NCBI GenBank assembly: GCA_000434735.1
Contig: FR881187.1
Coordinates: 1-15,943, forward strand
Direction: 5' to 3'
Source of the DNA: Bacteroides sp. CAG:530
Lineage (GTDB): Bacteria > Bacteroidota > Bacteroidia > Bacteroidales > Bacteroidaceae
Length of the DNA: 15,943 nt
Shown: one piece after another, positions 14,529 to 15,943 of the stretch
Position numbering within the stretch: the stretch's first letter is position 1
Layout of the letters: each line of letters opens with the position of its first letter
Translations under genes and position numbers: made by a program
Notes under the pieces: generated by a model
Database searches by the model: none
The model's input: only the letters and a program-made list of their open reading frames with translations
What the model was told of the DNA's origin: nothing

Positions 14529-15731
14529 TTATTCGTCTACACGTCCGGGATAAGTTTCGAGTGCTTTACGAAGCACAAACAGCGCACGCGACAGGTCTTC
14601 TTTCTTCAATACGTAGGCTACACGCACTTCATTATGACCCAGTCCCGGAGTAGTATAGAAGCCGGAAGCAGGAGCCAACATGACGGTTTCGCCCTCGTAG
14701 TTGAATTCTTCAAGACACCATGCGCAGAATTTCTCGCAGTCGTCAACAGGCAACTTAGCTACCGTATAGAACGCTCCCATCGGTATAGGAGAATAAACGC
14801 CCGGAATACGGTTCAATCCGTCTATCAAGCATTTTCTTCGTTCTACATATTCGTCGTACATCTCGCGAGAATATGATTCGGGTTCATCTAGCGATGCCTC
14901 GGCAGCTATCTGTCCTATTAAAGGAGGGCTAAGACGGGCCTGACAGAATTTCATAACCGCCTTACGTACCTCTTCGTTCTTAGTGATAAGGGCACCGATA
15001 CGGATACCGCACTCTGAATATCTTTTTGATACAGAATCAATAAGCACTACATTGTTTTCGATGCCTTCAAGATGGCAAGCCGAAATATAGGGCGAACCTG
15101 TATAGATAAACTCACGATAAACTTCGTCGGAGAAGAGGAACAAATCGTACTTCTTCACCAAATCGCGTATCTGATTCATCTCGCGACGAGTATACAGATA
15201 TCCGGTAGGATTATTAGGGTTGCAAATCAAGATACCCTTAGTACGTTCGTTTATCAACTCTTCAAACTTTTCTACTTTCGGCAGAGAGAAGCCCTCGTCG
15301 ATAGTAGTAGTGATGGTACGGATAACAGCACCTACCGAAATAGCGAACGCCATGTAGTTGGCATAAGCAGGTTCGGGCACAATGATTTCATCGCCCGGAT
15401 TAAGACAGCTCATGAATGCAAACAATACAGCTTCCGACCCTCCGGTTGTAATGATTATATCGTCTGCGTTAAGATTGATATCGTATGATTTGTAGTAACC
15501 CACCAGCTTTTCGCGATAGCTGCGGTAGCCCTGACTGGGGCTGTACTCTAAAACTGTACGGTCTATATTACGAATCGCATTGAGGGCCGCTCGTGGAGTA
15601 GGCAGGTCTGGCTGACCAATATTCAAGTGATAAACATGAACCCCTCTCTTCTTTGCTGCTTCTGCCAAAGGTGCCAATTTGCGGATAGGCGACTCAGGCA
15701 TCTCGTTTCCTCTTATCGATATTTGTGGCAT
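14529..15731 (-). CDS. PLP-dependent aminotransferase, class I/II
   Basis: This 400-residue fold-type I aminotransferase is cytoplasmic and would transfer amino groups between an amino acid and a 2-oxo acid. Visible residues: LNIGQPDLPTP at 36-46, SPSQGY at 64-69 for substrate contact, TTGGSEAV at 95-102 for the PLP phosphate, NPNNPTG at 171-177 with the PLP asparagine, SDEVYREF at 201-208 (Asp202 to the pyridine nitrogen, Tyr205), SVSKRYSECGIRIG with Schiff-base Lys236 and Arg244, and NEVRVAYVL with Arg370 for the substrate carboxylate. It resembles the aspartate/alanine/aromatic aminotransferase subgroup; the exact substrate cannot be decided here. It is the first gene of a two-gene operon with the permease. 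The start at 15731 gives the full N-terminus and lies about 27 nt from the predicted transcription start. Confidence 0.94.
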   Translation of the reverse strand: MPQISIRGNEMPESPIRKLAPLAEAAKKRGVHVYHLNIGQPDLPTPRAALNAIRNIDRTVLEYSPSQGYRSYREKLVGYYKSYDINLNADDIIITTGGSEAVLFAFMSCLNPGDEIIVPEPAYANYMAFAISVGAVIRTITTTIDEGFSLPKVEKFEELINERTKGILICNPNNPTGYLYTRREMNQIRDLVKKYDLFLFSDEVYREFIYTGSPYISACHLEGIENNVVLIDSVSKRYSECGIRIGALITKNEEVRKAVMKFCQARLSPPLIGQIAAEASLDEPESYSREMYDEYVERRKCLIDGLNRIPGVYSPIPMGAFYTVAKLPVDDCEKFCAWCLEEFNYEGETVMLAPASGFYTTPGLGHNEVRVAYVLKKEDLSRALFVLRKALETYPGRVDE

Positions 15732-15762
15732 AATATAGTTGTAATAATATTAATTAAGACTG

Positions 15763-15794
15763 CAAATATAGTTTTAAACTATAAAACGGACAAC
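15763..15794 (-). promoter_or_regulatory. Promoter of the aminotransferase-permease operon
   Basis: On the minus strand TATATTTG (15770-15763) matches TAnnTTTG, and GTTG (15794-15791) lies 20 bp upstream as a near-match to the -33 TTTG. The start codon is 32 bp downstream of the -7 box. Confidence 0.7.
15768..15782. promoter_or_regulatory. Dyad between the -33 and -7 boxes of the aminotransferase promoter
   Basis: ATAGTTT, one T, AAACTAT: a seven-base inverted repeat lying in the spacer and running into the -7 box. The position would let a bound dimer block RNA polymerase. AT-rich sequence makes a chance origin possible. Confidence 0.35.
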
Positions 15795-15846
15795 TATTAC
15801 TTCAAATAAAAATGAATTTAAGCCACCGCTAACTTACAACCTGAAA

Positions 15847-15868
15847 GATACTTTGCATGCAAAGTATC
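15847..15868. promoter_or_regulatory. Perfect 22-bp palindrome (operator candidate)
   Basis: GATACTTTGCA followed directly by its exact reverse complement TGCAAAGTATC, with no spacer. Each arm contains CTTTGCA, close to the TTTG end of the -7 consensus, so the palindrome could overlap a promoter on either strand. It is 77 bp or more from both predicted boxes of the aminotransferase and more likely belongs to a gene starting to the right of the window. I do not recognise the regulator. Confidence 0.6.
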
Positions 15869-15905
15869 GCTAAACAATAAGTTATAAGTCATGAAACTCT
15901 TTAAT

Positions 15906-15943
15906 GAAGTCGTCTTACTTCGACCGAAGTAAGCATTCACTTC
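15906..15943. promoter_or_regulatory. Cluster of alternating GAAGT/ACTTC half-sites with a 20-bp dyad
   Basis: GAAGT (15906-15910), ACTTC (15917-15921), GAAGT (15926-15930) and ACTTC (15939-15943) alternate up to the window edge. The inner pair belongs to CTTACTTCGACCGAAGTAAG at 15914-15933, a nine-base inverted repeat around two bases. Another ACTTC lies at 15799-15803. The arrangement suggests a repeated operator or a stable RNA hairpin. The only ORF through it is 13 codons from ATG 15891 and is not convincing. The stretch 15783-15846 holds nothing else that I can identify. Confidence 0.45.

Noticed and set aside
14120..14876. Plus-strand ORFs of 177 and 126 codons
   Set aside because: They are antisense to the permease and aminotransferase, both complete with family motifs; no independent signals.
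15891..15932. A 13-codon ORF MKLFNEVVLLRPK as a leader peptide
   Set aside because: It has no purine-rich site or promoter in good position and no run of a single regulatory amino acid. Its second half is forced by the palindrome at 15914-15933.
1..15943. CRISPR array, insertion sequence, tRNA or phage remnant
   Set aside because: I saw no regularly spaced repeats beyond the short ones listed, no transposase or integrase motifs and no cloverleaf-like sequence in the gaps.

Overview
The window reads as chromosomal DNA from a member of the order Bacteroidales (Bacteroidetes). The evidence is the repeated promoter form TAnnTTTG with a TTG/TTTG-like box about 20 bp upstream, weak Shine-Dalgarno sequences, and families typical of the group: DUF4492, DUF5686, a MacB system split into separate ATPase and permease genes, and a LytS-like/LytTR two-component pair. 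I cannot name the genus. Base and codon composition look even, and I see no insertion sequence, phage, tRNA, rRNA or CRISPR array.

Layout. 1-3133, minus strand: a cytochrome bd quinol oxidase operon, DUF4492 small membrane protein - cydA - cydB, with the last few codons of cydB beyond the left edge. The 231-bp gap between DUF4492 and cydA holds a repeated/inverted 13-mer that could act as an RNA switch or an operator. 3223-7899, plus strand: a TolC - MacA-like adaptor - ABC ATPase - ABC permease tripartite efflux operon with a near-consensus promoter, closed by a strong intrinsic terminator at 7990-8038. 8033-9907, plus: an operon of a LytS-type histidine kinase and a LytTR response regulator, whose promoter abuts that terminator; it probably controls the efflux operon. 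9967-10117, plus: a fully consensus promoter followed about 110 nt later by a strong terminator with no credible ORF between them, which is a candidate small RNA. 10151-12343, minus: a DUF5686 outer-membrane protein, divergent from a Crp/Fnr-family regulator (12463-13164, plus) across a 119-bp region with promoters both ways. 13280-15731, minus: an aminotransferase and a LolE/FtsX-like permease separated by one base. 15732-15943: the aminotransferase promoter and several near-perfect palindromes, probably control sites of a gene beyond the right edge.

How they fit: the left block is microaerobic respiration and oxygen scavenging, the centre is signal-controlled export across both membranes, and the right block is envelope and lipoprotein trafficking plus amino-acid metabolism. 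Most genes are ordinary members of known families. The less ordinary items are the candidate sRNA, the cydA leader repeats, DUF4492 as a possible bd-oxidase accessory protein, a Crp-like protein without the usual cAMP-binding motif, and the operator-like cluster at the right edge. Several upstream in-frame starts (3224, 8061) conflict with promoter positions, and I corrected them.
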